A stretch of 15,404 nt of DNA from Candidatus Parcubacteria bacterium (GCA_023135505.1 JAGLTA010000001.1:1-15404); one strand, 5' to 3'; counted from the first letter of the stretch, positions 1-7,793 are shown. Notes: generated by a model not told the origin, from the letters alone. Made by a program: numbers and translations.

Positions 1-167
1 TTGGTATTGATTTTATTTTCAAAATGGTTTAAGATAATAATATAAAAATAGGCATTACGCCTTTGTTTTATTTTAAGTTAAAATGTTATTTTACGTGTAT
101 ATTTTGCTTTTGCGGTGAATGAATTTCGCGTTTGGCGGATTATCTCGCGTAAAGCGCGTACTGTATC

Positions 168-241
168 GTACCCGTAGCTCAATTGGATAGAGTGTCTGGC
201 TTCGGACCAGAAGGTTGCAGGTTCGAGTCCTGCCGGGTACA
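168..241 (+). tRNA. tRNA-Arg (anticodon TCG)
   Basis: A full cloverleaf can be folded by hand. The acceptor stem GTACCCG (168-174) pairs with CGGGTAC (234-240). The D stem is GCTC/GAGT, the anticodon stem is TCTGG (195-199) with CCAGA (207-211), and the T arm is GCAGG-TTCGAGT-CCTGC. The anticodon loop CTTCGGA places TCG at 202-204, which decodes CGA (and other CGN codons if modified) as arginine. The discriminator base is A241. The 3' CCA is not encoded (the next bases are CAC), so it must be added by the tRNA nucleotidyltransferase. It lies 50 bases before a second tRNA gene, and the two are probably co-transcribed. Confidence 0.95.
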
Positions 242-291
242 CACAAAAATTTGTGTTAAAATTTGCCTGAGGCGATAAATAAGTTTTTTAT

Positions 292-364
292 CCGCTTGTA
301 GCTCAATTGGCAGAGCAGGGGCCTCTTAAGCCCAAGGTTCTGGGTTCGATTCCCAGCGGGCGGA
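292..364 (+). tRNA. tRNA-Lys (anticodon CTT)
   Basis: The acceptor stem CCGCTTG (292-298) pairs with CGGGCGG (357-363) using two G-U wobbles. U8-A9 is at 299-300, the D arm is GCTC/GAGC, and the T arm is CTGGG-TTCGATT-CCCAG. The anticodon loop CTCTTAA (323-329) gives CTT at 325-327, which reads the lysine codon AAG. The first anticodon-stem pair is a G318-A334 mismatch; the other four pairs are intact. The discriminator is A364 and no CCA is encoded. The fold is complete, so it should be functional. Confidence 0.92.
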
Positions 365-369
365 CAAAT

Positions 370-407
370 TTGCGGTTGCCGCGCAATATCGCGTTTGCAA
401 GCAAGCG
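370..407 (+). terminator. Small stem-loops after the tRNA pair, possible terminator
   Basis: Two short hairpins follow tRNA-Lys: TTGCG (370-374) with CGCAA (382-386), and CGTTTG (392-397) with CAAGCG (402-407). Only a weak T/A stretch follows (TATTTACAAATT). They could end the tRNA transcript or act in 3' processing. The T-tract is poor, so this is a weak call. Confidence 0.25.
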
Positions 408-504
408 TATTTACAAATTAGAAATAAATTGTTATTATATAATTAAAGTTAGATTTATAATTTTAATTTTGCAGTTTGCATAAAGAATTGCATTTTTTAA
501 GTTT

Positions 505-903
505 ATGGCAAAAGAACAGAAAATTTTTCATATAGACAAAAAAGTATTAGAGGAGATTAAAAAATCTTTAGAAGCGCGGCGCGATAAAATAAAAGCCGAG
601 CTGGATAAATTTACAAAAGAGGATAAACATGAACACGAAAAGCACAAGGCGATTTTTCCGGAATTTGGCGACAAAAACGATGAGAACGCCATTGAAATCG
701 CTACATTCACAGATAATATTTCAATCGGAAAGTCTTTAGAATATATATTGCGCGACATAGAAGACGCCTTGCAAAGGATTGAAAAAGGCACTTATGGCAT
801 TTGCAAATATTGCCATCAGCCAATTTTGCAAGAGAGGTTAAAGATCAGGCCGGTATCTTCGGCTTGCATTAAATGCAAAAAAAAGATAAAAGGGGAATCA
901 TAG
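505..903 (+). CDS. DksA/TraR-type C4 zinc-finger protein
   Basis: This 132-residue protein has the layout of the DksA/TraR family. A charged helical N-terminal half (about residues 12-95, with coiled-coil-like Lys/Glu runs) precedes a C-terminal four-cysteine zinc finger, C100-x2-C103 and C121-x2-C124. The finger is preceded by the family signature RIEKGTYGIC. Members bind the secondary channel of RNA polymerase, or act as general stress regulators, in the cytoplasm. It is shorter than E. coli DksA (151 residues), which fits the generic TraR/DksA group better than true DksA, so no symbol is given. The start codon has no Shine-Dalgarno sequence, only an A/T-rich leader ending GTTT. TATAAT hexamers occur upstream at 438-443 and 456-461, but neither has a convincing -35 box. 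A probable terminator follows at 930-955, so the gene looks monocistronic. Confidence 0.9.
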   Translation: MAKEQKIFHIDKKVLEEIKKSLEARRDKIKAELDKFTKEDKHEHEKHKAIFPEFGDKNDENAIEIATFTDNISIGKSLEYILRDIEDALQRIEKGTYGICKYCHQPILQERLKIRPVSSACIKCKKKIKGES

Positions 904-929
904 ATAGATTTTATTAAAATTTATATAAG

Positions 930-960
930 ATAAGGCGGCGCATCGGTCGCTTTATTTGTT
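930..960 (+). terminator. Probable rho-independent terminator after the zinc-finger gene
   Basis: ATAAGGCGGC (930-939) pairs over 10 positions with GGTCGCTTTAT (946-955, including two G-U pairs) around a six-base loop, GCATCG. The 3' arm runs into TTTATTTGTT. The stem sits 27 bases after the stop codon. The T-tract is interrupted, so strength is uncertain. Confidence 0.5.
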
Positions 961-1091
961 GCGAATATAGCAATTTTATAGCATAAAATTTTAATAGTTC
1001 CAATCATATCAAAATTTCTATACAAAAAGTTATAATTAAATTATTATTAGCAATAATTAAAGGACTGATATTAATCAAGAATATCTTTGTC

Positions 1092-2384
1092 TTGATTTTT
1101 ATTACGCCGATTTATAAAGTTTTGGGTTTTTTATTCAAGATTTTATATAGATATGGCGGCAGATTTATTTTTATTAAGTCTTATAAAATTTATAACTTTA
1201 TAAAAAAAAATTTGCGGGATAATTTTTTTCTAATTAAAAATAAATTTTTGCATATTTTCGGCAGCAGATATATTGTTCATTTTATTATTATAATTATTGC
1301 CGGATTGGTTATCACTTCCAACACAAAAGCCAACGAAGTAAAGGTTGGGACGATTAAAATAACTGACAATAATTTAATCAGTAAATTAGTCAAAACAGGA
1401 GAATTTAAAGACAGTGATCAGATCAGTGAATTAATAGAAGAGGATATTGAAATAACAGGGGTTGTAAAAAAAAGAATAGATTCATATCTTTATGAAAAAG
1501 AAGAGGCTATTTCATATCGTCCGCGATTAAATGTAGCGCAAGAAAGGAAAGATTATGACATTTTATCGCAAAACGGGGATACGATTTCAACACCAAGTAT
1601 TATAAATACTAAAAAAGCCAGGCAGCAAAGAACGGAAGTAGAGTATTATGTTGTTCAAGACGGCGATACAGTGTTTGATATTGCTAAAAAATATAATGTA
1701 ACAGCAAATACCATTATTTGGGAAAACGGCCTTAATCGCTATGGATTTATTAAACTTGGGCAAAAATTAGCAATCTTGCCGACAACAGGCGTAACATATA
1801 AAGTGAAGAAATATGATACCATAGGCGGAATAGCCAAAAAATATAGCATTAAAGAAGTCGATATAATCAAATCTAATAATATTACAAGCGTTTCAGCTTT
1901 ACAAATAGGTCAAAAATTAATCGTTCCGGGAGCAAGGCAGGCTTCGTCGCCTGTAGTAGCCGCTGCTTCAACAATTTCCAGTTACACTAAGCAGGCAACA
2001 GTTCAAAAGACTTCTGTTAAAAGCTCAACAAGACTGTTGTGGCCGGCAAGTTGTCGAACAATTAGCCAGTATTATCACTGGAGGCATCACGCGTTGGATA
2101 TTGCGTGCAAGCAAGGAACTCCGATTTACGCGGCAGAGGACGGGGTAATAAAATCTTCCGGCTGGGCGTCTGGCTATGGAAAACGCGTTATAATCAACCA
2201 TGGAAACGGAATGCGGACTTTATACGCGCATTTAACTAAAATTTATGCAAGTCCTGGGCAAGCCGTCAACAGTGGAGATACGATAGGATTAATGGGATCA
2301 ACAGGCTGGTCAACAGGACCGCACCTGCATTTTGAAGTAGTTGTAAACGGTGTTAAAAAGAATCCGCTGTCTTATATAAAATAA
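1092..2384 (+). CDS. Membrane-anchored LysM / M23 (lysostaphin-type) metallopeptidase
   Basis: Likely a peptidoglycan-remodelling endopeptidase acting outside the membrane. A hydrophobic segment at about residues 60-77 (RYIVHF, five Ile, AGLVI) serves as anchor or uncleaved signal. Two LysM glycan-binding repeats follow at about 184-230 (YYVVQDGDTVFDIA) and 235-280 (YKVKKYDTIGGIA). An Ala/Ser/Thr-rich linker leads to an M23 domain at about 316-420. Zinc and catalytic residues are visible: H332-x3-D336 (the usual HxGxD with Ala for Gly), H380 in LYAHL, and the HLH motif at 411-413. The reading frame contains no ATG near its beginning. The annotated start is TTG at 1092, giving an unusual basic/hydrophobic 60-residue extension before the membrane segment. 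An alternative TTG at 1248 would start just before the membrane helix. The next gene begins 4 bases after the stop. Confidence 0.9.
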   Translation: MIFITPIYKVLGFLFKILYRYGGRFIFIKSYKIYNFIKKNLRDNFFLIKNKFLHIFGSRYIVHFIIIIIAGLVITSNTKANEVKVGTIKITDNNLISKLVKTGEFKDSDQISELIEEDIEITGVVKKRIDSYLYEKEEAISYRPRLNVAQERKDYDILSQNGDTISTPSIINTKKARQQRTEVEYYVVQDGDTVFDIAKKYNVTANTIIWENGLNRYGFIKLGQKLAILPTTGVTYKVKKYDTIGGIAKKYSIKEVDIIKSNNITSVSALQIGQKLIVPGARQASSPVVAAASTISSYTKQATVQKTSVKSSTRLLWPASCRTISQYYHWRHHALDIACKQGTPIYAAEDGVIKSSGWASGYGKRVIINHGNGMRTLYAHLTKIYASPGQAVNSGDTIGLMGSTGWSTGPHLHFEVVVNGVKKNPLSYIK

Positions 2385-2388
2385 AATT

Positions 2389-3546
2389 ATGAATTATAAT
2401 AATAATCAAATTCATCCTTATAAAAAAATCGCTTTTAATTTTCTATTTATTTCCGTCATTTTAGCGGCTTTAGTCGGATATTTTGTATTTTATCAAGTAA
2501 AAGTCTATATTACTCCCGCAAGGGAAAAAATTGTTTCAACATTTTTGATTCAGATTCAGGAAGATGGAAAAGAGATATTAAGCGAAGGAATTATCAACGG
2601 AACGATTGACGAAAAGGAAATGGAAGGCGAAAGGGAATTTTCCGCGTCAGCCGTTAAAGAGAAATTTTTAAGCCAAAACGGAAAAGTTTTTATTATTAAC
2701 ACCGCTGATTTTAATCAGCCTCTTGTTGCCACAACCAGGCTGCTTACCCCAGACAATATTCTATTTAGAATTAAAGATAGCGTTACGGTTTCGGCTGGCG
2801 GGGAAATTGAAATTGAAGTTTATCCAAGCGATGAAAATTTTAATAGCATTATTAAGCCGTTAAAAATGACAATTCCAGGCCTGTCGCCAAGTTTGCAAGA
2901 AAAAATTTACGCTGAAAATAGGAAGGATTTAGGCGGGACAGAAGAAGTGAAAACACTCAGCCAAGAGGATATTGATATTGCCAGAGAAACTCTGTCTGAA
3001 GATTTATATAAGCAGATTAAAGACGAGTTTGCCACTGCTAATAGTAAAAAGATTAATTTTAATCTATTGGGCAAAATTCCTAAAATTAAAAATGTTGATT
3101 TAAGAGAGACGGTTTTAACAAAAGTTAATAGAAATATCGGAGATGAGTGCGAGAAATTCAAGCTGTTTTTAAAAGCAAAAGTTACAGAGATATCTTTTGA
3201 TGAAAATAAAATTGAGGAGTTGGCGAATAAAAAAATATTAGACGATATTCCTGACGATAAAAAATTTCTTAAATTAGACAAGCATAATTTTAATTATGTT
3301 GTTGAAAATTATGATCTTGATAAAAAAATAGCGTATATTAAAGTATATATTTCAGGCGAGATGGCGATTAGCGAAGAGAGTAGAATTTTAGATAAAAGCA
3401 AATTCGCAGGCATGTCGTTTACGGAACTGAAGAATCATTTAAAGAAATTTCCATCAGTGGAGGATGTTGAAATATCGTCCGCGGGCAGCTGGTTTAAAAC
3501 AATTCCTAATAATAAAAATAAGATAAAAATAATTATAAAAGATTAG
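2389..3546 (+). CDS. Unknown single-pass exported protein
   Basis: I do not recognise the family. The 385-residue product has a short basic N-terminus and one hydrophobic segment at about residues 14-36 (FNFLFISVILAALVGYFVF). A long extracytoplasmic part follows with alternating beta-like and Lys/Glu-rich stretches and no cysteine pairs or catalytic motif that I can name. A C-terminal patch, GMSFTELKNHLKKFPSV then EDVEIS and KTIPNNKNKIKI, has the look of a small alpha/beta domain seen at the C-terminus of some CPR surface proteins and of baseplate-J-like proteins. That resemblance is from memory and unproven. The gene starts 4 bases after the LysM/M23 peptidase, so the two are almost certainly co-transcribed and may work together in the cell envelope. 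There is no Shine-Dalgarno sequence. Confidence 0.8.
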   Translation: MNYNNNQIHPYKKIAFNFLFISVILAALVGYFVFYQVKVYITPAREKIVSTFLIQIQEDGKEILSEGIINGTIDEKEMEGEREFSASAVKEKFLSQNGKVFIINTADFNQPLVATTRLLTPDNILFRIKDSVTVSAGGEIEIEVYPSDENFNSIIKPLKMTIPGLSPSLQEKIYAENRKDLGGTEEVKTLSQEDIDIARETLSEDLYKQIKDEFATANSKKINFNLLGKIPKIKNVDLRETVLTKVNRNIGDECEKFKLFLKAKVTEISFDENKIEELANKKILDDIPDDKKFLKLDKHNFNYVVENYDLDKKIAYIKVYISGEMAISEESRILDKSKFAGMSFTELKNHLKKFPSVEDVEISSAGSWFKTIPNNKNKIKIIIKD

Positions 3547-3551
3547 ATTTG

Positions 3552-3597
3552 TCTGATAATAAATTAAATTTTATCGTGAAATTTATTATTTAGCAGA
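3552..3597 (+). repeat. Inverted repeat between the exported-protein gene and thioredoxin
   Basis: ATAATAAATT (3556-3565) is the exact reverse complement of AATTTATTAT (3580-3589). After a four-base bulge, TCTG (3552-3555) also pairs with CAGA (3594-3597). The stem is mostly A-T with a 14-base loop and has no following T-tract. It occupies most of the 69-base gap inside an otherwise tight gene cluster, so it may be an mRNA processing or stability element. Chance in AT-rich DNA is possible. Confidence 0.35.
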
Positions 3598-3615
3598 TCT
3601 ACTAAATAAAAAAAT

Positions 3616-3939
3616 ATGACACAGCATTTTAACGAAAAAAATTTTAATGAAGAAGTCGTTGAAGCGTCTAACAGCAAGCCGGTTTTAGTTGATTTTTTTG
3701 CCAGCTGGTGCGGACCGTGCCAGGCGCAGTCGCCGATTATTGACGAATTGGCGGAAAGTTTTAAAGAAAAAGCGATTATTGGCAAGCTTGATACTGGCGC
3801 GTCGCAGCGGATAGCCGCTGATTACGGAGTGATGAGCATCCCGACTATTTTACTGTTTAAAAACGGCAAAGTTGTTGAAAATCTTGTCGGGCTGCAGCTT
3901 AAGGAAATATTAGAAAAAGCAGTTAATAAACATTTGTAA
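3616..3939 (+). CDS. trxA: Thioredoxin
   Basis: A 107-residue, single-domain thioredoxin, the normal length for the family. The redox motif WCGPC is at residues 31-35 after the strand VLVDFFAS. The cis-proline is P76 in SIPT, and the C-terminal strand pair is ILLFKNGKVVENLVG. It reduces protein disulfides in the cytoplasm using electrons from a thioredoxin reductase, which is not in this window. No signal peptide is present. The start codon lacks a Shine-Dalgarno sequence and follows AAAAAAAT. The aminopeptidase gene begins 9 bases after the stop, so the two share a transcript. Confidence 0.95.
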   Translation: MTQHFNEKNFNEEVVEASNSKPVLVDFFASWCGPCQAQSPIIDELAESFKEKAIIGKLDTGASQRIAADYGVMSIPTILLFKNGKVVENLVGLQLKEILEKAVNKHL

Positions 3940-3948
3940 GAAAATTTT

Positions 3949-5406
3949 ATGGAATTTGAATTATTGGATAAAAAAATAGGCGAGATTTCGGCTGATTGCG
4001 AAGTTGTTTTTATGGTTGGCAAAAATTTAAAGCATAAATGGGTGAAAGATTTGGAATATTTTAAACCGTTGAATTTTAAAGCTGAGGTGGAAGAAACCGT
4101 TTTTATTCCAGACAGAAAAAAGTTGTACATTGCGATTGATTCAATGGAGCACGACAGCATACGAACCGCTTGCGCCCAGGCAATTAGAATTTTAAAGAAA
4201 ACTAATTTTAAATCAGTAAAAATCGGACTTTACGCAGGCAAAGAATTTGCAACGGACAATATCAGGGCGATAGCAGAGGGTTTTATATTAGGCGAATATA
4301 TTTTTGATAAATATAAGTCAAATAAAATTAAAAGTTCCATTAAAAAAATAGTTGTTTCAACCGAAGAGTATAGCGGAAAAACTATTAGTGTAAAAATTAT
4401 TAAAAAAGAATTAAAAACAGGAGAAATTTTAGCTCATGCGGTAAATTTTACAAGAGAGATAGCAAATCAGCCGCCAGACGATATGACGCCGATTCAAATG
4501 GGAGAAGTTGCTAAAAAATTAGCAAAAGAAAATGATCTGCAATGCAGAATTTATGGAGAGGAATTTTTGAAAAAAAATGGAATGAACGCTTTTTTAGCTG
4601 TCGGGCGCGGAAGTATCCATCCGCTGCGGCTTATTCATTTAACATACAAGCCGAAAAACGCGAAGAATAGGATTGCGATTGTCGGAAAGGGGATTACTTA
4701 TGACAGCGGCGGCTTAAGTTTAAAGCCGACAAGTTCTATGATAACGATGAAATCTGACAAAAGCGGCGCCAGCGCTGTTTTTGGTATTATGTCTATTGTT
4801 AAAAAATTAAATTTACCATTTGAAGTCCATGGGATTGTCGGCGCGGCGGAAAATATGATTGGCGGAAACGCTTATAAGCCAGATGATATTCTTACCGCGA
4901 AAAATGGCAAAACGATTGAAGTTAAGAATACTGACGCGGAAGGACGACTGGTATTAGCTGATTGTTTGTGTTATGCGCAGGATTTTGATCCGGATTATAT
5001 TTTAGATTTTGCCACTTTGACTGGCGCGTGCGTTGTAGCGCTTGGAGAATATACCGTTGGAGTAATGGGGTTTGATGAAAAACTAAAAAAGGAGATTATG
5101 CGGGCGGCAAGCGCGAGCGGAGAATTGTCAGCCGATCTGCCTTTTAATAAATATCTGCCAAAATTGTTAAAAAGCAAAATCGCTGATGTTAGCAATTTGA
5201 GTTCTTCTAATTATGGCGGCGCGATTACAGCAGGGCTGTTTTTAAGCGAATTTATCAAGAAAGAGAATAAAGAGAAGTGGGCGCATTTGGATATTGCAGG
5301 TCCAGCATATGTTGAAAAAGAGTGGGGATGCAACTCTTACGGAGCAAGCGGCGCCGGAGTAAAAATGGCAGCGAGATGGATGGAAAACTTGTTAAAAAAA
5401 TTTTAA
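3949..5406 (+). CDS. pepA: Leucyl aminopeptidase, M17 family
   Basis: A 485-residue cytosolic aminopeptidase that releases N-terminal residues from peptides using two metal ions. The C-terminal catalytic domain carries every expected ligand: K247 and D252 (VGKGITYDSGG), K259, D270 (MKSDKSG), and D329/E331/R333 in the M17 signature NTDAEGRL. The N-terminal domain (about 1-160) is divergent, as usual for the family. Length is typical. The start has no Shine-Dalgarno sequence, only AAAATTTT. It is the last gene of the plus-strand cluster. A short hairpin at 5410-5433 follows the stop, then the independently promoted groES-groEL unit begins. M17 enzymes can also have DNA-binding roles (E. coli PepA in Xer recombination), but nothing here argues for that. 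Confidence 0.96.
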   Translation: MEFELLDKKIGEISADCEVVFMVGKNLKHKWVKDLEYFKPLNFKAEVEETVFIPDRKKLYIAIDSMEHDSIRTACAQAIRILKKTNFKSVKIGLYAGKEFATDNIRAIAEGFILGEYIFDKYKSNKIKSSIKKIVVSTEEYSGKTISVKIIKKELKTGEILAHAVNFTREIANQPPDDMTPIQMGEVAKKLAKENDLQCRIYGEEFLKKNGMNAFLAVGRGSIHPLRLIHLTYKPKNAKNRIAIVGKGITYDSGGLSLKPTSSMITMKSDKSGASAVFGIMSIVKKLNLPFEVHGIVGAAENMIGGNAYKPDDILTAKNGKTIEVKNTDAEGRLVLADCLCYAQDFDPDYILDFATLTGACVVALGEYTVGVMGFDEKLKKEIMRAASASGELSADLPFNKYLPKLLKSKIADVSNLSSSNYGGAITAGLFLSEFIKKENKEKWAHLDIAGPAYVEKEWGCNSYGASGAGVKMAARWMENLLKKF

Positions 5407-5409
5407 TTC

Positions 5410-5433
5410 TTCCGCGTAATAAACCGCGTGGAA
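5410..5433 (+). terminator. Hairpin after pepA, weak terminator candidate
   Basis: TTCCGCG (5410-5416) pairs with CGTGGAA (5427-5433), including one G-U pair. A short T-run appears only at 5446-5450, and the groES -35 box follows at 5454. It may partly end the upstream transcript. The detached T-tract makes it weak. Confidence 0.35.
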
Positions 5434-5453
5434 AGTGGCAAGATATTTTTGTC

Positions 5454-5481
5454 TTGACATTTTTTTTTGTTCTCTTATAAT
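5454..5481 (+). promoter_or_regulatory. Consensus sigma-70 type promoter of groES-groEL
   Basis: A perfect -35 box TTGACA (5454-5459) and a perfect -10 box TATAAT (5476-5481) are separated by 16 bases. The expected transcription start is near 5488, immediately before the CIRCE operator. It is the only promoter in the window that matches consensus at all twelve positions. Confidence 0.88.
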
Positions 5482-5490
5482 AAAATAAAA

Positions 5491-5517
5491 TTAGCACTCT
5501 TGAAATGGAAGTGCTAA
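5491..5517 (+). promoter_or_regulatory. CIRCE operator (HrcA binding site)
   Basis: TTAGCACTC (5491-5499), nine bases, then AAGTGCTAA (5509-5517). The CIRCE consensus is TTAGCACTC-N9-GAGTGCTAA. The left arm is exact, and the right arm differs only in its first base (A for G). It lies about 3 bases after the predicted start of transcription, the classical position for repression of groESL by HrcA, which is relieved on heat shock. The hrcA gene is not in this window. Confidence 0.94.
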
Positions 5518-5620
5518 CCGTGAGATAAGTTTAATAATTTAATTTATAATTTTAATAGTTTATTGTTATGTGATACAGACGCTCTGTTTTTATTCGTAAC
5601 TTTTAGGCTATTTTGTTTTT

Positions 5621-5911
5621 ATGGAGATAAAACCATTGAATGACAATGTTATTGTCAAGGGAATTTCTGAAGACGAAGTCACGAAATCAGGCATTGTTCT
5701 TCCTGACACAATCGATAAAGAGCGTCCGGAAAAAGGCGAAGTAATAGCCGTCGGTCCCGGCAAGATGCTGGATAGCGGAAACAGGGCACCGATGAGCGTT
5801 GAAAAAGGGCAAAAAGTTATCTTTAAAAAATACGGACCTGACGAAATAAAAATAGACGGAAAAGAGGTTTTAGTAATTTCCGAAAGCGACATAATCGCAA
5901 TAATTGAATAA
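5621..5911 (+). CDS. groES: Co-chaperonin GroES (Hsp10)
   Basis: A 96-residue protein of standard GroES length. It opens with the family pattern MEIKPLNDNVIVKGI, then the mobile loop that contacts GroEL (about residues 17-33, containing SGIVLPDT), then GEVIAVGPGK and a C-terminal strand ending ESDIIAIIE. It forms the heptameric lid of the GroEL folding chamber. Transcription from the upstream promoter yields a leader of about 130 bases including the CIRCE hairpin. That leader also contains a small stem ACAGA-CGC-TCTGT (5575-5587) followed by TTTT. No Shine-Dalgarno sequence precedes the ATG. GroEL follows after a 120-base AT-rich gap. Confidence 0.97.
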   Translation: MEIKPLNDNVIVKGISEDEVTKSGIVLPDTIDKERPEKGEVIAVGPGKMLDSGNRAPMSVEKGQKVIFKKYGPDEIKIDGKEVLVISESDIIAIIE

Positions 5912-5989
5912 TTTTAATAAATTAAGTTTTAATAAAAAAAAATTTTAATTCGCCATTTGCTATTTTTTTGGATTATTTAAAATTAATTC

Positions 5990-6017
5990 ATTGAAAATTG
6001 ATTGGTAATTGAAAATT
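5990..6017 (+). repeat. Short A/T direct repeats upstream of groEL
   Basis: ATTGAAAATT occurs at 5990-5999 and again at 6008-6017, followed by two copies of AAAATTAA. They fill the last 40 bases before the groEL start codon. They may be simple slippage-type repeats that keep the translation start unstructured; no specific role can be assigned. Confidence 0.5.
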
Positions 6018-6031
6018 AAAAATTAAAAAAT

Positions 6032-7714
6032 ATGGCTAAACAAATTTTATTTGACGAAAAAGCGAGAACATCGCTAAAAAGAGGAGTGGATCAATTAGCA
6101 AACGCGGTTAAAATCACTTTAGGACCAAAAGGCAGAAATGTTGTTTTGGATAAAGGTTTCGGCTCTCCGACAATCACAAAAGACGGGGTGACAGTAGCGA
6201 AAGAGATAGAGCTAAAAGACAAATTTGAAAATATTGGCGCTGAACTGGTAAAAGAGGTTGCTTCAAAGACAAACGATGTTGCCGGAGACGGAACAACAAC
6301 TGCGACTATTTTAGCGCAGTCAATGATTCAGGAAGGGTTGAAATTAGTATCAGCAGGCGTAAGTCCGATTGATATTAAAAAAGAGATTGAGGTAAAAGTC
6401 GCAAAAGTCATTAAAAAGTTAAAAGAGATGAGCAAGGAGATTTCTTCCAAAGAAGAAATTTCCCAAGTCGCGTCTATCTCCGCAAACGATAAAGAGATTG
6501 GGGAAATTATCGCTGAAGCAATGGAGGCTGTCGGCAAAGAAGGGGTTATTACGGTTGAAGAAGGACAGTCTTTCGGAGTTGAAAAGGAAGTAGTTGAAGG
6601 AATGCAGTTTGACAACGGATATATATCTCCGTATATGATCACTAACGCGGATACCATGAAAGCAGAATTTGAAAATTCTTATTTGCTGATTACTGATAAA
6701 AAGATTTCATCCTTGCAGGAAATTTTGCCGCTATTGGAAAAGCTGGCTCAGGCTGGGCATAAAGATTTAGTTGTTTTAGCTGATGACATTGAAGGCGAAG
6801 CGCTTGCGACATTTGTTGTTAATAAATTGCGAGGAACATTTAATGTTTTAGCTGTTAAAGCTCCGGGATTTGGAGACAGAAAAAAAGCGATGCTGGAAGA
6901 CATAGCGCTTTTAACTGGCGGAAAAGTGATTTCCGAGGAAGTCGGCTTGAAATTAGAGAATACTACAATTGAAGATTTAGGGCAGGCGCGAAAAGTAGTT
7001 TCTACTAAAGAGAACACTACTATTGTTGAAGGAAAAGGCGACGAAGCGGCGATAAAAGACAGGGTTTCTCAAATTAAAAAAGAGATAGAGATATCTGACA
7101 GCGATTTTGACAAAGAAAAGCTGCAGGAACGATTGGCGAAATTGGCTGGCGGAGTGGCGGTTATTAAAGTGGGCGCGGCGACAGAAACAGAAATGAAAGA
7201 GAAAAAACATCGCATTGAGGACGCTTTAGCGGCAACGAAAGCTGCTGTTGAGGAAGGCGTTGTTCCAGGCGGAGGAATCGCGCTGGCAATCGCCGGCGAT
7301 GTTTTCAATCAGTTAATGGGAGAAGACGACGATAAAAAAGCCGATTTGGCGGTTGGAGACAAAATTGTTGACAACGCTATGCTGGAGCCGATTCGCCAGA
7401 TTGCTAACAATGCAGGCAAAGACGGATCTTTGATTTTATTTGACATCATCCGCCAGCACAGAAAAGGAAGTACTAACATCGGCTACAACGCGGCAAGCGA
7501 TAAATTTGAAGATATGATGGCGGTCGGAATTGTTGATCCGACAAAAGTGACAAGAAGCGCTTTAGAAAACGCGGCAAGCGCGGCAGCGATGTTTTTGACA
7601 ACCGAAGCCGTTGTGACTGACGCGCCGGAAGAAAAAGAGAGCGGAATGCCTGCTGGAATGCCGGGCGGAATGGGAATGCCAGGAGGAATGGGCGGCGGAA
7701 TGCCAATGATGTAA
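6032..7714 (+). CDS. groEL: Chaperonin GroEL (Hsp60)
   Basis: A full-length 560-residue chaperonin (E. coli GroEL is 548) that folds client proteins inside a double-heptamer ring in an ATP-dependent cycle. Diagnostic parts are all present: ITLGPKGRNVVLDK (28-41); TKDGVTVAKEI with D51 and the ATP motif GDGTTT at 85-90, equivalent to E. coli D52 and D87; KAPGFGDRKKAMLEDIA in the apical/intermediate region; VGAATETEMKEKK followed by DALAATKAAVEEGVVPGGG; and a C-terminal Gly-Gly-Met tail. It forms one heat-shock unit with groES under the CIRCE operator and ends at a strong terminator. There is no Shine-Dalgarno sequence. As a single-copy housekeeping gene it is the best phylogenetic marker in this window. 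Confidence 0.98.
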   Translation: MAKQILFDEKARTSLKRGVDQLANAVKITLGPKGRNVVLDKGFGSPTITKDGVTVAKEIELKDKFENIGAELVKEVASKTNDVAGDGTTTATILAQSMIQEGLKLVSAGVSPIDIKKEIEVKVAKVIKKLKEMSKEISSKEEISQVASISANDKEIGEIIAEAMEAVGKEGVITVEEGQSFGVEKEVVEGMQFDNGYISPYMITNADTMKAEFENSYLLITDKKISSLQEILPLLEKLAQAGHKDLVVLADDIEGEALATFVVNKLRGTFNVLAVKAPGFGDRKKAMLEDIALLTGGKVISEEVGLKLENTTIEDLGQARKVVSTKENTTIVEGKGDEAAIKDRVSQIKKEIEISDSDFDKEKLQERLAKLAGGVAVIKVGAATETEMKEKKHRIEDALAATKAAVEEGVVPGGGIALAIAGDVFNQLMGEDDDKKADLAVGDKIVDNAMLEPIRQIANNAGKDGSLILFDIIRQHRKGSTNIGYNAASDKFEDMMAVGIVDPTKVTRSALENAASAAAMFLTTEAVVTDAPEEKESGMPAGMPGGMGMPGGMGGGMPMM

Positions 7715-7741
7715 AGCGATTTTACAATTTTAGTTTAAATG

Positions 7742-7772
7742 AAAAGCAAGGGGGTTTACCCCTTGCTTTTTT
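7742..7772 (+). terminator. Rho-independent terminator of groES-groEL
   Basis: AAAAGCAAGGGG (7742-7753) pairs perfectly with CCCCTTGCTTTT (7759-7770) around a five-base loop, GTTTA, and continues into a run of six T. It is 27 bases after the groEL stop. The A-tract on the 5' side makes it potentially active in both directions. Confidence 0.95.
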
Positions 7773-7793
7773 GGTTTATTGTATAACTCGTTA

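Noticed and set aside
1..167. Possible gene or RNA before the tRNAs
   Set aside because: No open frame of note, no start context, and only short CGCG-containing stems. Nothing can be supported.
5255..5497. An 80-codon minus-strand ORF spanning the pepA end and the groES promoter
   Set aside because: It overlaps the well-supported pepA catalytic region and the consensus groES promoter and CIRCE. The Arg/Leu/Pro-rich sequence is typical of an antisense shadow.
5518..5620. Riboswitch or RNA thermometer in the groES leader
   Set aside because: Only a five-base-pair hairpin is visible, and there is no Shine-Dalgarno sequence to mask. Too little structure to call.
5990..6030. CRISPR-like or mobile repeat upstream of groEL
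   Set aside because: The units are 10 bases of A/T with no regular spacers. They look like simple-sequence duplication.
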